Notes under the pieces: generated by a model
Seen by the model: the letters and a program-made list of their open reading frames with translations, nothing else
The model's database searches: none
Told to the model about the DNA's origin: nothing
Translations under genes and position numbers: made by a program
Assembly (NCBI GenBank): GCA_037157565.1
Contig: JAZHRO010000039.1
Coordinates: 40,362,001 to 40,426,000 of the forward strand
Source: Thalassia testudinum
Taxonomy: Eukaryota > Streptophyta > Magnoliopsida > Alismatales > Hydrocharitaceae
DNA length: 64,000 nt
Direction of reading: 5' to 3'
Part shown: in pieces, positions 23,901 through 33,483 of the stretch
How positions within the stretch are numbered: position 1 is the stretch's first letter
Layout: the number at the start of each line of letters is the position of its first letter

Positions 23901-26129
23901 TGCTGGATATTTCGGTGAGGTGCCCAGTTGTCCCCGCACCCTTAAATAGACAAGCAATGGAATTTTTGAAAGGTTGATGAAGATAAAGATCGAAAGGCGA
24001 GGAGCTCTCATCGCTAGTGCTGCTTGATAGGATGTTTGTCATCGCTGTAACTGAAACCTCCCCTTTTCCCTCTATCCAAAGTTATTACTGTGCATAGCCC
24101 AAGGTGGTGACATGGCGCAAGTTGTTGAGATCTTCTTCAATTTCTGGAAGGTTCTTGGTTTGTAGGAAGGCTTTGGGGACCTACTCAGGTTGGGGCAGGT
24201 TCACCAGCAAAATCCATCCCAATTTAATTCCAGGATGGCATCCGTCCCAATCTTCGATCTTTTGGAATGGAGGTCTATCCTAATTCAGATTTAACGAACC
24301 TTGTGAGGGCAGGTTGCATCCCTTTTTAAGGGTGGTGACCCTTGGCCAGCAATGTTTTTTTTCTTCCAAGGAGTTCAGGAATTTCCACGATCTTTGGGGT
24401 TCCCACCCCTTTTATTGGGTCTAGGTGCATTGGAGAGATTGTGTCCATCCAAATTGGATGTGTATCCTGCACGTGTCGAATGGGCTGTGGGGACAACCCA
24501 GTGCTCAAGAGACCCATGTTTAGCACTTACACGATTCCTAGAATTTTTCCCCATCAATAAGTACCAAATTCCACAAACTTCTTGAAAGGCCCCACAAGCA
24601 TCGCTGTCATCTCCACCTCCATCAGAAAGGTCATCAAGCTTTAGGGCAATCCAATGCTTATTGCGACACACAATGCAATGCCTAGAATAGATTCAGTAGC
24701 ATTTGGATCGTTACCACAATTAATGAAAATATGTCCAACAAGCAGTCATAACCATCATACTACCTTCCCTCACATGGCATCAAAACCTCTTATAAGTACA
24801 TTGAAAATGTACAGCACCACAAGATCAAACAGTGATAGTGCTATAGCAAAGATGACATCGACTTAGTAGTACTCCCACAGAAATGACATTGATCTGGGTT
24901 GAAATTCTTCTCATACTCGATACAGAGTCATTGATGAAAACTTGCATTGCAGGAGGACTTGTGAGTTAACCACGTGCTCCCATTTTCCCTCATATGGCTC
25001 TGTCCTTTAGTGTGATTTCCATATCAACAGAAGCTAAAATTAAACACACATTAACAGTTCACCGCACTATTCCACAATGAGCATTTCATGCCCTCCTCCA
25101 CTCCCACAAACGCACAACAACTCAATCGGAATGTGAATTCACCGGAACTTATCAATTCGGCAGCCGGACATGTACAACGTATGTGACTCTAAACCGCATC
25201 AAAATTTCTTCGAGACAACAACTCATAATGGCATTAGATTCAAACAAGGCCCTGTTTCCAAACCAAATGGGCAGATCTTACACTCCACCAATCGTTTTAT
25301 CTCCACCATCAATTCAAAGGTTTAATAAATATCCCCGCGACTTCCACACACATAAAATAACCGAATTCCACCATCCTTCCATTCACGTGATCGATTCGCA
25401 ATTCTCACGCACCGCATTCCACCAGATCTCCCTCCTTTTTTCCATCCAACTCCCCTCAGCAACACAATCAGAAAACGAAGCACACAAAAACTCATCGAGG
25501 CGCCTCCACAGCCCAACTACCCAATCACATTCCCTAAAAAGGTGATTTCCTTCCATCATCCATCACGACCCCTGCCGCGTCGGATCGGCAACCCAACGGG
25601 CACGATTCCATCGTAACAAACCTCGTGAGAGGGAAAATGGGAAAAGGCATCGCCCAACGTCCACCCTTACTAGATCTGACCCGTCCCAACAAACAAGCCT
25701 CTGCAACTGCCAACCGCCACGACACAGCCCCCCACCCCGCGGTCAAACCGCACGAGATAGCGAACGGGATTACGAGGGAAGAGGGAGAGGCCTAACCTCG
25801 CCGGTGTGGACGAAGCAGCTGTGGAGGTAATTCTCGTCCATCCAGTACTGGAGGTCGCCGACCCATATGGTCTTGTTCTCCTCGGAGGCGGCGGAGGAGG
25901 GCGTCTGCTGTTGCTGCGGCGGAGGGGGTTGAGGGGGCTGACCCTTCTGGTAAGGGGGTGGTTGAAACTGGACGTAGGGAGGCTGAGGGGAGAAGTGGGG
26001 CTGCGCGGCGGCCATCATGTGGTGCTGCATCACCATGGTGGCGGGGAACTGCATGGGGGGAGGAGCCATCCAGGGCTGGTGTGGTGGGGGGAGGTGTGGG
26101 GGTTGGCCCTCGCCTTGGACCGGCTGCAT
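7677..26129 (-). CDS. RBP45/RBP47-type RNA-binding protein with three RRMs (six exons)
   Basis: Complete gene of 407 codons. Exons on the minus strand: 26129-25797, 20197-19744, 8536-8481, 8410-8280, 8171-8075, 7829-7677 (TAG at 7679-7677). All junctions are GT/AG and the phases agree; lengths sum to 1224 bases. The ATG at 26129 is chosen because the upstream in-frame codons are non-ATG. Residues 1-85 are rich in Gln, Pro and Met. RRM1 starts at IWVGDL (88-93) with GYGFVEF near 128-134; RRM2 has IFVGDL (181-186) and GYGFVRF (222-228); RRM3 has VFVGGL (282-287) and CGFVHF. The tail is rich in Gly, Tyr, Asn and Gln. Layout and spacing match plant RBP45/RBP47 proteins, nuclear poly(U)/poly(A)-binding proteins that also enter stress granules (family knowledge). 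Exon 1 ends inside RRM1. Introns 1 and 2 are 5.6 and 11.2 kb and full of transposon remains. RBP45 and RBP47 cannot be told apart with certainty here; the GYGYAAPPP tail leans towards RBP45. Confidence 0.93.
8537..11378. other. Intron 2 of the RBP gene, 3' part
   Basis: Non-coding, moderately AT-rich. I see no recognisable element, tandem repeat or open frame of coding character. It is old intron or decayed insertions. Confidence 0.4.
11384..11527. mobile_element. Very small solo LTR with perfect TSD
   Basis: A 144-bp segment starting TGTTGGAGTTAC and ending TCTCTCAACA, flanked by a perfect 5-bp duplication AATAT (11379-11383 and 11528-11532). TG...CA ends plus a 5-bp duplication define an LTR. 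It is short, like LTRs of small copia or TRIM elements. It lies inside intron 2 of the RBP gene. No coding content. Confidence 0.8.
11560..12000 (+). mobile_element. Possible hAT-type transposon remnant
   Basis: Around 11,560-11,670 there are repeated CGACTA/AGTCGG-like words. At 11,676-11,762 a short acidic open stretch (EEEDDFEETDEDEED... to a stop) resembles the acidic C-terminal tails of plant hAT transposases. More ACTAC/CGACTA words follow near 11,955-12,020. Weak; this is pattern resemblance only. Confidence 0.25.
11892..11948. repeat. (TA)n microsatellite
   Basis: About 28 uninterrupted TA units, seen directly. It lies within the candidate hAT remnant in intron 2. Confidence 0.97.
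12109..14839 (+). mobile_element. Degenerate copia-like LTR retrotransposon, 2.7 kb, with perfect TSD
   Basis: Starts TGTTGAGAGACT and ends TTGTTACCAACA; flanked by a perfect 5-bp duplication TTTTG (12104-12108, 14840-14844). 5' LTR is about 12109-12267. It is followed by GGTATTAGAGTAGC, a decayed match to the initiator-Met-tRNA primer site common in plant copia elements. A polypurine tract TTAAGGGGAA sits directly before the 3' LTR (14556-14839). Inside are gag remains and low-complexity sequence; no integrase, reverse transcriptase or RNase H. The LTRs match at both ends (TGTTGAGAGA; AATAATAAG.CTTTCATTTGTT.CCAAC) but differ in length (about 160 versus 284 bp) and in the middle. Same strand as the plus strand, so antisense to the host gene whose intron it occupies. 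Confidence 0.8.
12857..13290 (+). pseudogene. Copia-type gag remnant
   Basis: An open start of 70 codons shows LDKINYLRWSQMFLMTIQGHG, the N-terminal block of copia gag proteins (LTR copia-type gag). After an in-frame stop the same frame continues with MWNSLSETFS, ELHVFQIYHELFQLRQEG and WSLGQYY, which match the usual downstream blocks. Several stops make it non-functional. It lies inside the 12.1-14.8 kb element and supports the copia assignment. Confidence 0.7.
14845..16339. other. Intron 2 spacer without recognisable genes
   Basis: AT-rich non-coding sequence. The only structure I find is the minute insertion at 15,470-15,511, listed separately. Confidence 0.4.
15470..15511 (-). repeat. Minute LINE-like insertion (16 bp) within 13-bp TSD
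   Basis: GGTTTTAGCAATC occurs at 15470-15482 and again at 15499-15511, exact. Between them are 16 bases, C(T)7GAAAAGGA. Read on the minus strand this is TCCTTTTC followed by oligo-A: the last bases of a LINE plus its tail, inside a target-site duplication. Confidence 0.7.
16340..18480 (+). mobile_element. LINE relic: 5' region and ORF1
   Basis: The stretch begins with CA/CT-rich sequence, then a 60-bp imperfect direct repeat (16,632-16,692 and 16,729-16,790), then an ORF1-like coding region (see next entry), then CAG-rich sequence (17,640-18,260) that would encode Gln-rich protein in broken frames. This is like the 5' end of a plant LINE. No reverse transcriptase follows, and neither end nor TSD could be fixed, so limits are approximate. 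Confidence 0.55.
16796..17565 (+). pseudogene. LINE ORF1 (DUF4283 plus zinc knuckle), frameshifted
   Basis: Open from 16,796 to 17,311, then shifted. Family blocks seen in order: MQPFEKCLVACFSTVRPDM, WGLHGAFSLGSIDLRHVLV, RWSPYSRP, PIWIGLPYLNLHH; after a frame change GSMILIANVIGNFIGLDSD and MLVEIDLAKFLPNLIWI; after a second change a CCHC knuckle, KFCMKCVMIG then HSIENCKKKG (spacing CX2CX4HX4C). These match the DUF4283 domain with a following zinc knuckle found in ORF1 of plant LINEs. A single extra T near 17,521 splits the knuckle. RNA-binding role in the parent element is family knowledge. Non-functional here. It lies in intron 2, antisense to the RBP gene. Confidence 0.75.
18481..19646. other. 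Intron 2 spacer, unclassified
   Basis: No coding signal. 18,720-18,960 is richer in GC, with repeated GGATCCGTC/CCGGGTAGCCGAAT-like words, and an A-run lies at 19,180-19,191; this may be a decayed retroelement but I could not place ends. Confidence 0.35.
19647..19685 (-). repeat. Minute LINE-like insertion (19 bp) within 10-bp TSD
   Basis: AGTGACAGAC (19647-19656) and AGTGACAAAC (19676-19685) differ at one base and enclose A(T)9 followed by AAGAAGAAG. Read on the minus strand: CTTCTTCTT plus an oligo-A tail. Less certain than the other three because of the mismatch and the simple sequence. Confidence 0.45.
20298..20420 (-). mobile_element. 3' tail of an RTE-type LINE or derived SINE
   Basis: A (CAA)n run at 20,299-20,322 is followed by CTTCTCCCACACTAAGTGGGG and TCAGCTATATGGATTCTTTG. 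On the minus strand this reads ...CATATAGCTGACCCCAC...GGTTGTTGTTG. I recall this tail, ending in (TTG)n, as widespread in plant genomes and linked to RTE-type non-LTR elements; the family name is from memory. Only about 120 bp is left. It lies in intron 1 of the RBP gene, same strand as the gene. Confidence 0.5.
21240..22277 (+). mobile_element. Copia-like element remnant with 3' LTR
   Basis: 22,098-22,277 looks like a 3' LTR: it follows a purine tract CTTGGGGAGAG, starts TATTAGAAAATAAATTAAAT (the expected TG is now TA) and ends CAACACTAACA. Interior sequence at 21.25-22.09 kb is low-complexity and GA/CT-rich, like the interior of the 12.1 kb element, without recognisable protein domains. No 5' LTR found. 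The micro-insertion at 22,275-22,313 sits exactly at the LTR end. Confidence 0.45.
22275..22313 (-). repeat. Minute LINE-like insertion (13 bp) within 13-bp TSD
   Basis: ACAATATATGAGC (22275-22287) and ACAACATATGAGC (22301-22313) differ at one base and enclose (T)7AAAAGG. Minus strand: CCTTTT plus oligo-A, the same tail type as the 15.5 kb insertion. Confidence 0.6.
22314..25796. other. Intron 1 of the RBP gene, 5' part
   Basis: No host gene and no element with clear ends. 23.65-24.65 kb reads like decayed retroelement sequence (short GC-rich blocks, a TTAAATAGA TATA-like word near 23,943) but nothing can be named. 25.0-25.8 kb becomes GC-rich towards exon 1. Confidence 0.35.
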
Positions 26130-26221
26130 CGTTGCGAGCAATGGAGGAGGAGGAGGAGGAGGAGGATGGAGGGCCTCTGTCTCTTCTCTGCAGGTTGATG
26201 GATGGATGGGGGGTGGGGAGA

Positions 26222-26271
<50 letters not shown>

Positions 26272-26760
26272 TGGGATTGGGTTGGGCTAAGTGCGGGTGG
26301 ATGGCGGCTGATGAGAAGGGAAGGGAGGGTGGGGGGTTTGTTTGTGGCCGTCGGATGAGATGGGGGAGGGGGCTTCCTGGCCGTCGTTTTTCGGGGAGGG
26401 AAAGGCGCCGCGGGTTTGACCGGATCCGGATCTTGCCGTTACTGTTACTGTTGCTCTTGAGGTTGAGGGGCTATTGCTGCCGCCGTTGCCGACGAGGGAA
26501 ATCCCGATCGGAGTCTGAAACTTGGGGTCTGTGTCGTGGGGGTGAGGGTGGGGTTCGGGGTGGGGGTTTGGTTCAATCGTCGTGGGGTGGGGACGGTCGA
26601 TCGGTTTGAGGTTTGGTGGGGGATGGATGGGTGTGGGTGGGATGGGGCGCGGACCAACGTCTGCGTTTCGGAGGGCGGGCGCGACGCTATCGACGGATGG
26701 CGTGGGAATTGGGAGGACGCCTTCGCAGGCTATGTCTCGCTTTCTGTCATATTTACCATG
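26130..26760 (-). promoter_or_regulatory. GC-rich upstream region and 5' UTR of the RBP gene
   Basis: Immediately upstream of the ATG the minus strand reads a CTCC-repeat leader and then a (CT)n run. The sequence is GC- and CpG-rich up to about 26.7 kb, with a sharp change to AT-rich sequence near 26.77 kb. That compositional edge fits a plant promoter plus 5' UTR. No clear TATA box seen, so the exact start is not known. Confidence 0.5.
26226..26269. repeat. (GA)n microsatellite
   Basis: About 22 uninterrupted GA units on the plus strand, so CT on the sense strand of the RBP gene, about 100 bp upstream of its ATG. GA/CT runs are common in plant core promoters and leaders and can bind GAGA-type factors (general knowledge). 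Confidence 0.95.
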
Positions 26761-28037
26761 TTGTCCTTGGATCCTGCTTTACGTGCTTTTTTTTTCTATT
26801 TTCTTTTATGACTCCGAAGTTTATCTGGGCACCTCGAGAAGAAATTAGTATTTTTTACACATTAATCCTTTTAAGTAAATGTAGGAATGGAGATTTGAAT
26901 TTAGATCTTTTCTATTAAAATTAAGAGTTTTTATTTTTTTTAATATTTGTGGATGAAAATAGTATAGAGATATGCGTGCACAATGAATATATTCAACTTA
27001 CAACCTAACAAAATCTGAGCGTGTAGCTGTGGGGTTAGATGGATTATATTTTATCAACCCATTAATAAAAAGGTTGGGTTGGTTTATAAGAGTAATTGAA
27101 CTTGAGTCAACCCACAATTCACATATAGTAGTGATGCAGGACACGCATGTGTTACACGAACTAAGGCAATATATAGATCGAATCCACGCAAGTTTCGTGA
27201 GCTGCATAATAGGTTACATTTTGATGCAATATGAGGGACATGTCAAGGGAGTAAACTACCGATCCTTTTTTTTCCTGAGATGTTCCTTTGAAGTGCTAAA
27301 ATTTTCTATTCAATTCTACAAATTAATTCACCTCATTCCATCACCTCCTAAAATCTATCGAGAGATTACACTCTATTCCATATTGAATCATCACCATCCA
27401 AAAAGTCATATTCATAGCTCACTCATAGTTTGACATTGCGTTCTTATGACACATTTTTTTAAAGAACTATTTTTGCATAAGATTTCATTATTTATTTTTC
27501 TTATAATAGTTTTATTTTTATTTTTTTATTCATTATAATTTGAGTATGTGTTATCACAAGGTTAGCTTTTATGTACTAAATAAGACATACAAGAAATAAA
27601 ATTTTCAATTTTGACTAACCAATAATAAGTTGATCTAACCTGGCTCACTCTTATCTGTTGTGCTTGAATGATTAGAGAGTAGGGTTGGTTAAATTAAGTT
27701 AGAAAGGTTCAAATTTGTTAATGTTAAGTTTGTTTTTGGGTTAGCCCCAATACAACTCACATGTACCTTAGGTTAAGTAATTAATTATGTCGTGGTAACT
27801 TAGGAGTTACTTGTAATAAGCATGAATAGTGCACATCTATTTTGTGATGATTTAAACCAATAAGAACATCACAATTTAGGACAAGGATGGTACTTCTAAC
27901 CATATGATAGGACACTTCATTTTAGAGCAATTACAACACCATTTGACTTAATCACTTATGCCTAGGTCATACTCCTTAATTGGTGTAACTCCCATCTACT
28001 TGCAACATGTTTCTCATTGATTTCCCAATGAAGAAAT
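26761..28037. other. Intergenic spacer
   Basis: AT-rich; no gene, no element with readable ends. Some repeated GGGTTGG words near 27.0-27.1 and 27.7 kb. Confidence 0.4.
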
Positions 28038-28465
28038 TGTTGGTGCAAAGGCACCATGATCATTAATTTTGATGATAACAAAACATTTGTTATTTGACAC
28101 TTGCATTTAAGTTTGAGTTTTCAGGAATAATGCAAATGGATTCAAGTGTGAAGGAGCTTAAGCTCGCATCCATGGAAGATTAAAAGAGCTTAATGGAGGA
28201 TAAGGAGATCGAGCTTCCCTTCGAGTGAGAGCTTGAAAATGGACAAGAAGAATATGATAGATGTCTTGCTTATCTTTGTATTTGTACTCTTTATTTGTCT
28301 TGCTCTTTACTTTTCTTAGATTATTGTTAAAGAGTCCAAAAGTAGCATACCTTAGTCCTAGGAACATTTTTCCCACACTAGAACTCTTAGACAAACACTT
28401 AGCCATTTCATAGAAAACATAGAAAACCAAAATAAGTTTCAGACAGCCTGATCAAACATCAAATC

Positions 28466-29080
28466 TAGATTTCAGACATCTGTTCTTGAACTTTAAGACG
28501 TCTGACCTTCTATCTAAATGTCTAAACACTTAGGCTACGAACCCTTAGTCTGTGCCTTACTTTTTAGACGTACAATCCTTAGTCCAGACGTCTGATGACC
28601 CTCACAGACATCCAACAATAGAAACGTTGGTCTGTCAAAACATAATATTCGAGGATTATCTTTTTAATCATTTTTATAACACTTTCAGACATTCATAGAG
28701 TCTCTCGTGCATCTGATAAAAAATCATTGACTTAATTTAGCCCAAATTCTTATGTGTCAGATATTTTTGACCGTTTGAATCTCGGGAAATCAATTCCTGT
28801 AGAGAATCCTCTTTCTAGACATCTAGACCTTATGAAGACGTCTAGTTTGTCGTCTGACCCTTAGGATTTAGAACACTGTTTGGATCTGATCAAAATACGA
28901 ATGAACCTGCTTATTATTAAACGTCCAATTTTAGTGCCAAATGTCTTATAATGGCATTTTTGACATCCACTTAGATCCTTGTTTAGATCCAATAGAATCA
29001 AGAACTCTGAACCTAGAGCAGACGTCCAAAATATGCATCAAATGTCTGACCAGAACTTTAAACATCTGATAACATTGTCA
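28466..29080 (+). repeat. AGACGTCT-type motif array in the copia-like LTR (copy 1)
   Basis: More than a dozen exact or near copies of the palindrome AGACGTCT (variants AGACATCT, AGACGTCC, AAATGTCT), for example near 28,493, 28,583, 28,815, 28,835, 29,022 and 29,070. It lies upstream of the TATA box at 29,189. The copies here are more decayed than in the 63 kb copy. Confidence 0.8.
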
Positions 29081-29188
29081 GAGTCATAATGACCTTGATT
29101 TCATTGGGATTTTGGCCTAATCTTTTGTAATTTGTTCCCAACGATTACCCAAGGCTTCCTAAACCTTCTAAAGCCTTCTTAGGATCTC

Positions 29189-29196
29189 TATAAATA
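29189..29196 (+). promoter_or_regulatory. TATA box of copia-like LTR
   Basis: TATAAATA within TCTCTATAAATAGAGG. The same word in the same setting occurs in the 62-64 kb copy (minus strand, 62,893-62,900), which supports it as the LTR promoter. Confidence 0.75.
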
Positions 29197-29442
29197 GAGG
29201 AGCACCCTTTCTAAGCCAAGACACACCTTGAGAAACTACTTTCACTCATATTATGTCCAAGAGAAGAGGGAAATCATCTAGAAGAAGTTGTTGCTCTCCA
29301 AGATCTGCACTACACATCTGAGAGCATCGTATTTGCTGCACACCTGCTCTCCCGCCTTCACATATTAGAGAGCATCCTTGTGTTTTGTGTGGTTCACGCA
29401 CACCACGTTGCTAGCTGACTCACTTCCATCTTAAGGAAGTAT

Positions 29443-32147
29443 TGTTACGACCCGGTTCCCGAATCCCTACGAGATACGAGAATCGGACCGACTCGACTGA
29501 TCCCAAGACCCAGTCGTCCAACGAGAAAGTAACCAAAAGAGCAGTAAAATAAACCACATTCACTATGTATATAACTAGCAGTAACAAAATACAACAGTAA
29601 AGAAAAGAAATACTACAGTATACAGCACCACAACAGTAAAGAAATACACATGTACATAAATATGAAGCTTACAATGAAAAGAGTATAGGGGTAACAGAAA
29701 CTACTCACTACAACAGCAAGAAAAGTACAGTGGGTACTACAAGTAACACTACTGGGCTCTACTAGACCCAGCGCCCTCTGCAGCCGCCAACTCTGGCTGC
29801 TCAACACCTGGTCCTAAAAAGGTAACAAAGGTGACACGTCAACGAAATGCTGAGTAGAGTGGCAACCAAAAGCTAAGAAACAGTAAGCTGAACAGTAGCT
29901 GTTATATTTTTAATTTCTTTCTTTATATTTTCCGTTTACTCGTTATCGAATTATCCTTCAGGTTCTTCTCTTGATCTTGAATGTTCTTCGTAGGAACGAT
30001 CTTCATTGCAGTCTTTTCCGAAAAGTAGAAGTACCATGTGGTGCTCTCCTGGCCGGGAGAGTCCCCCTTGGTGGTCCTACCCTCAGTCAACCACCCCAAG
30101 GTCGCTGACAGGAGTAACGGTGACTATGGCACGCGCGATAAACGCACGGGTAGCTACCCCGCACTGGCACGCGGTCAATCGTTTCCGTTAACGGGTGCTC
30201 CCAAAGCACAACACGGAACTAATATAGGGTAGAGCCCTCTCAGTAATAGGGTCCAGCCCCTCCACAGTAACCAAACAGGGGTCTTGCCCCTCCACAGTCA
30301 GCGCACCCTCACCTGACTACCCTGGTTTGCCCAGTGGGCCGAACAAGTCGGCGTAGGAGGGCTAGCAGAACCCCGAGGCCCGTGGGGTAGCTAGTGCTCT
30401 CCCTATACTAGTAGCTCTCCTCGGTACTACGTACACGAGGGCCAAAAGTCGATACAAAGTGGCCAAACCTACCCGGGGTCCCTGGGGCGGCTAGCTCCAC
30501 TTTGCACTAAACAGGGAGACAGCCGCTTTCCTCGGTACTGCATACTCAAGGGCCAGCTCACTTCCCCAATTCTATTCCATTCACTTTCCAGGAGTTCTAC
30601 TCCTAATACCTCGTAGGGTTCGTGCTCTTTCAACTCAGCCAATTTAGGTTTCATCTTTTCAGCTTTATATTTATATAGCCCATGTTCCCAACCGTAATTA
30701 TTCGTTCATAATCAAGCAGCTGTTAACCCATTACAGGCAGTTATCGTTTCCTTTCTACTTTTCCAAGACTGCATGTATATATATTCAATCTAGTTTTCCA
30801 GTCCTAGGATTCATGCCATACTGTAGGATCTATCATTTAATTTAGTTTTCCAGTCCTAAGATTCATGTATTACCCTAGGATCTATCATTCAATCTGGTTT
30901 TTCATTCCTAGGGTTCATGCAATACCCTAGACTCTATTAATTATTTCATAAGTGCATAATTTTTGATAAATAATTGAAAGGGCCACTCTACCCGCAAAAT
31001 CGGGAGTACTGAGAGCGAAATCGGCAAGCCCGCGTGCCTCCGCAACCCCCAGAGCCGCAACAGAACGAGGTCCTAACATAAGGATCAAATACAAGGAGCT
31101 ACTCAGAACAGCATACAAGTACTGTAAACAGGTAGAGGAACTAAATCTGAGAAGAACGAGACTTGAAACGTGGAAAACGGACTCTGAACGGATCCTAAAC
31201 GGGTCAAAAATGACAAGTCTGCCCAAAATCAGACGTCTGGAACTTCTTCCAGACGTCTTAAATGATCGCTTAGGTCATACCTTGATCTGCGCGGTCATTC
31301 AGATGTTCAGAATCCCGCTGAACCGTCTAAACTTAGTTTTCAGACATCCGACTGTCACTCCGGATGTCTGGAGACCCTTTCCGTCGTCTGGTGCTGTGCC
31401 CAGACGTCCGATCTGAGTGGGATGGCGTGCCCTTGCGCCTTCCTGAACAAGTCCTGCACACACACACACGCTCGTTCTCAACACGAAAGGATGCAGAAGA
31501 CTTCGGTGGAATGGCTGCATGGCCGTACACGCGAAAGAAGATAAAAATAACGTACCTTTCAGACATCTGGAGCTTCCTCCTGACGTCTCCTGCGTCGTCT
31601 GGACGTAAGTCCAGACGTCTGATTCTGGGAAATTTTCCCAAAATCAGAACCTTCTCGCTATCCGCCCGCAGCGCACGGCCGTGCCGCGTCGCGTTCGCCT
31701 GCTGCCTGAGCTGCAGCAGCTCTTCCCCAGCACCACACGCTTGCTACGCACCCGCTAGTCAGCTCTGGCTGCTCCGGCGAGCTCGCACCCTCGCAGTCAA
31801 GCTCCCTCTTCCTCTCGCAACAGCCCCTCCTCCCCACACACTTGCAGCAACTGCTGCTGCCGCTCTCGCCCGCTCGCTCTCGCTGACAGGGAGAAGAAGG
31901 TGGTGGAGTGAGGGTGAGGGAGAGGCGTATTTGAAGGCAGCGCGGGGAGAGAGAAAGAGGAAAAGGCTGCGTCTGCAGGGAGGGAGGAAAGAGAAGGAGG
32001 AGGGCGGCGGGTTCAGTCTGCGCGTGCATGCGCGCAGACGCGAACCCGTACGCCGAAAAAATTTAATTCCAGACGTCTGGGAAGGCTTCCAGACGTCTGG
32101 ACCACTTCCCAGACATCTTAAACGACGCTTGATGCCCGGTTATAACA
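29443..32147 (-). mobile_element. Gypsy-like solo LTR, copy 1 (2,705 bp), perfect TSD
   Basis: Left end TGTTACGACCCGGTTCC, right end CCCGGTTATAACA. Perfect 5-bp duplication AGTAT at 29438-29442 and 32148-32152. Homologous to LTRs at 43.3-46.1 kb (inverted) and 46.5-49.2 kb. Sense is taken as minus: read that way, the LTR starts TGTTATAACCGGG, has a TATA-like CAAATACGCC near 31,930, and ends GGGTCGTAACA, a typical 3' end for gypsy LTRs that precede a Met-tRNA primer site. The gypsy label is inference. No internal domain, so a solo LTR; it is nested in the copia-like LTR. Confidence 0.85.
31201..32120 (-). repeat. AGACGTCT-type motif clusters in gypsy-like LTR copy 1
   Basis: Exact AGACGTCT at 31,231, 31,251, 31,613, 32,071 and 32,091, plus variants (AGACATCT, GGATGTCT, AGACGTCC). 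Neighbouring copies are 20 bp apart (31,231/31,251; 32,071/32,091/ variant at 32,111). Often extended to CCAGACGTCTGG. One cluster lies at the U3 end, upstream of the TATA-like word; the other lies in the presumed leader. Confidence 0.85.
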
Positions 32148-32520
32148 AGTATCCTTTGCTTATAGAAGCTAAGTTTAACATATTTACTTCATGGATCTAT
32201 AGGATACTTGTAACTTATTTTTATGGGATATTTGCTTTGTGAATTCCTATTTCCCTCGCGAAACAAAATACTCCTCGTGAAGAGGAGAGGTTTGAGGTAC
32301 GCTACCTTTAATTCAAAGTAACATGGTTGTAAGAGGTTGAACTACCCTCAGTTAAGTAGTTTGTTAGTGAATTTGATTTACCAAGTAGATCGGAAAATCC
32401 TAAATTGATTTAAGTGGTGGTTTTTATCGGGATTGGGTTTTCACCTAAAAATCCATTATCCATCTGTGGTGATTGTTATTTTGTATCACATAAATCTCAC
32501 CCCCTCCGTCAGAACCTACA

Positions 32521-33483
32521 AAAACGACCCACTAGCATTTGGTTTGAAGGAAGAAAGAAACTTTTAGTACTTTTCCCTCTTTGTTCATCAAAAATTGCTT
32601 GCTGGTTAACAACTTAGGAAATGATAACACCTTACTCACTCCTACAATGGTAGACTTTAGGGGCAAGATTCATTCTAGCACGAAGCACTAGACTCTGAGC
32701 ATTGCTAACTAAAAACTTAAACCTCTTTCCCCTTTTAAACAACCTTAGTCAACTAGGTGAGTCCATAAGTCCATCCACAAAGTTATCAAAGAAGGAATGC
32801 TCATCCTCTTTATAATATAGCCCAACTTGATGGTCTCCCTTTCTTCTTGATCTATTGCCAAACTTTTCCCTTTCTATAAGGTGATGGTCAAGATGATTTG
32901 TGGCCATTAGATACTCATCTAATGGTTCTTTTTCTTTGTGACCTAGATCCCAAATTGCGTAAACTGGGGGAGGTGGCATTCCCCACAACACTACTCTTAG
33001 GCAATATAGGTTTCGAACCTAGGTATCCATTGATACTAAAGCACTAATATCATATAACGTTAGTTATGTACATTGAGTAGGGATATGGACACAAATTGAA
33101 TGAATCTAGAACTGCAATCCAATGTGAATTAAGAATTGTTGGATGAGATGGGATTAATTGTTTATCCCTAATGAACAAAATCTGATTATACTTTTACTAA
33201 CCAATTGGAAAATAGTTAGATCTCACAAAGGAGTGATATCATTGGCTCCTCCCCAAATACTAGAAAGATCTTATCACCATCCAACATCCATGACCTCCCC
33301 ACCTCTTGCCAACCAAAAATGAAAAAAAAGAAGAGAAAAAGACTTTGGCCTTGTTGCAAGATGTTGGACCAACAATGAATAACTCCAATTATTAGAAAGG
33401 ATCCGAAGATTCTAGACTTGTGCCGTCATATGATTCATGTCTAATGCTTAGGCATGGTATCTATTTCATTTCAAATAGAACTA
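32521..33483. other. Intergenic spacer
   Basis: Non-coding, AT-rich; no recognisable gene or element. Confidence 0.4.

Larger units (their letters stand above)
28038..32520 (+). mobile_element. Copia-like (SIRE-type?) LTR, split by a nested gypsy-like LTR
   Basis: Starts TGTTGGTGCAAAGGCACC, then a TTTTGATGATAACAAAACA block, a start style I associate with plant SIRE-type copia LTRs. It ends ...TCAGAACCTACA at 32,520. The LTR at 62.2-64.0 kb is homologous along its whole length in inverted orientation, which fixes both ends. Without the nested insertion it is about 1.77 kb. Sense is plus because TATAAATA lies at 29,189-29,196 inside CCTCTATAAATAGAGG-like context. Flanks are GAAAT and AAAAC, only 3 of 5 matching, so a TSD is not convincing. 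No coding sequence. Confidence 0.75.

Noticed and set aside
25806..26609. Long plus-strand frames opposite exon 1 of the RBP gene
   Set aside because: They are antisense shadows of the Pro/Gln-rich exon and of the GC-rich leader and (GA)n run; the minus-strand reading has RRM motifs and proper splice sites.
31364..32242. 292-codon open frame on the plus strand
   Set aside because: It runs through a gypsy-like solo LTR and across its end and TSD into the host LTR. Composition is low-complexity (Leu, Ala, Arg, Ser) and it contains the AGACGTCT clusters. Chance frame.
32749..32991. 80-codon minus-strand frame
   Set aside because: No recognisable domain, no neighbours in frame, AT-rich spacer next to an LTR.
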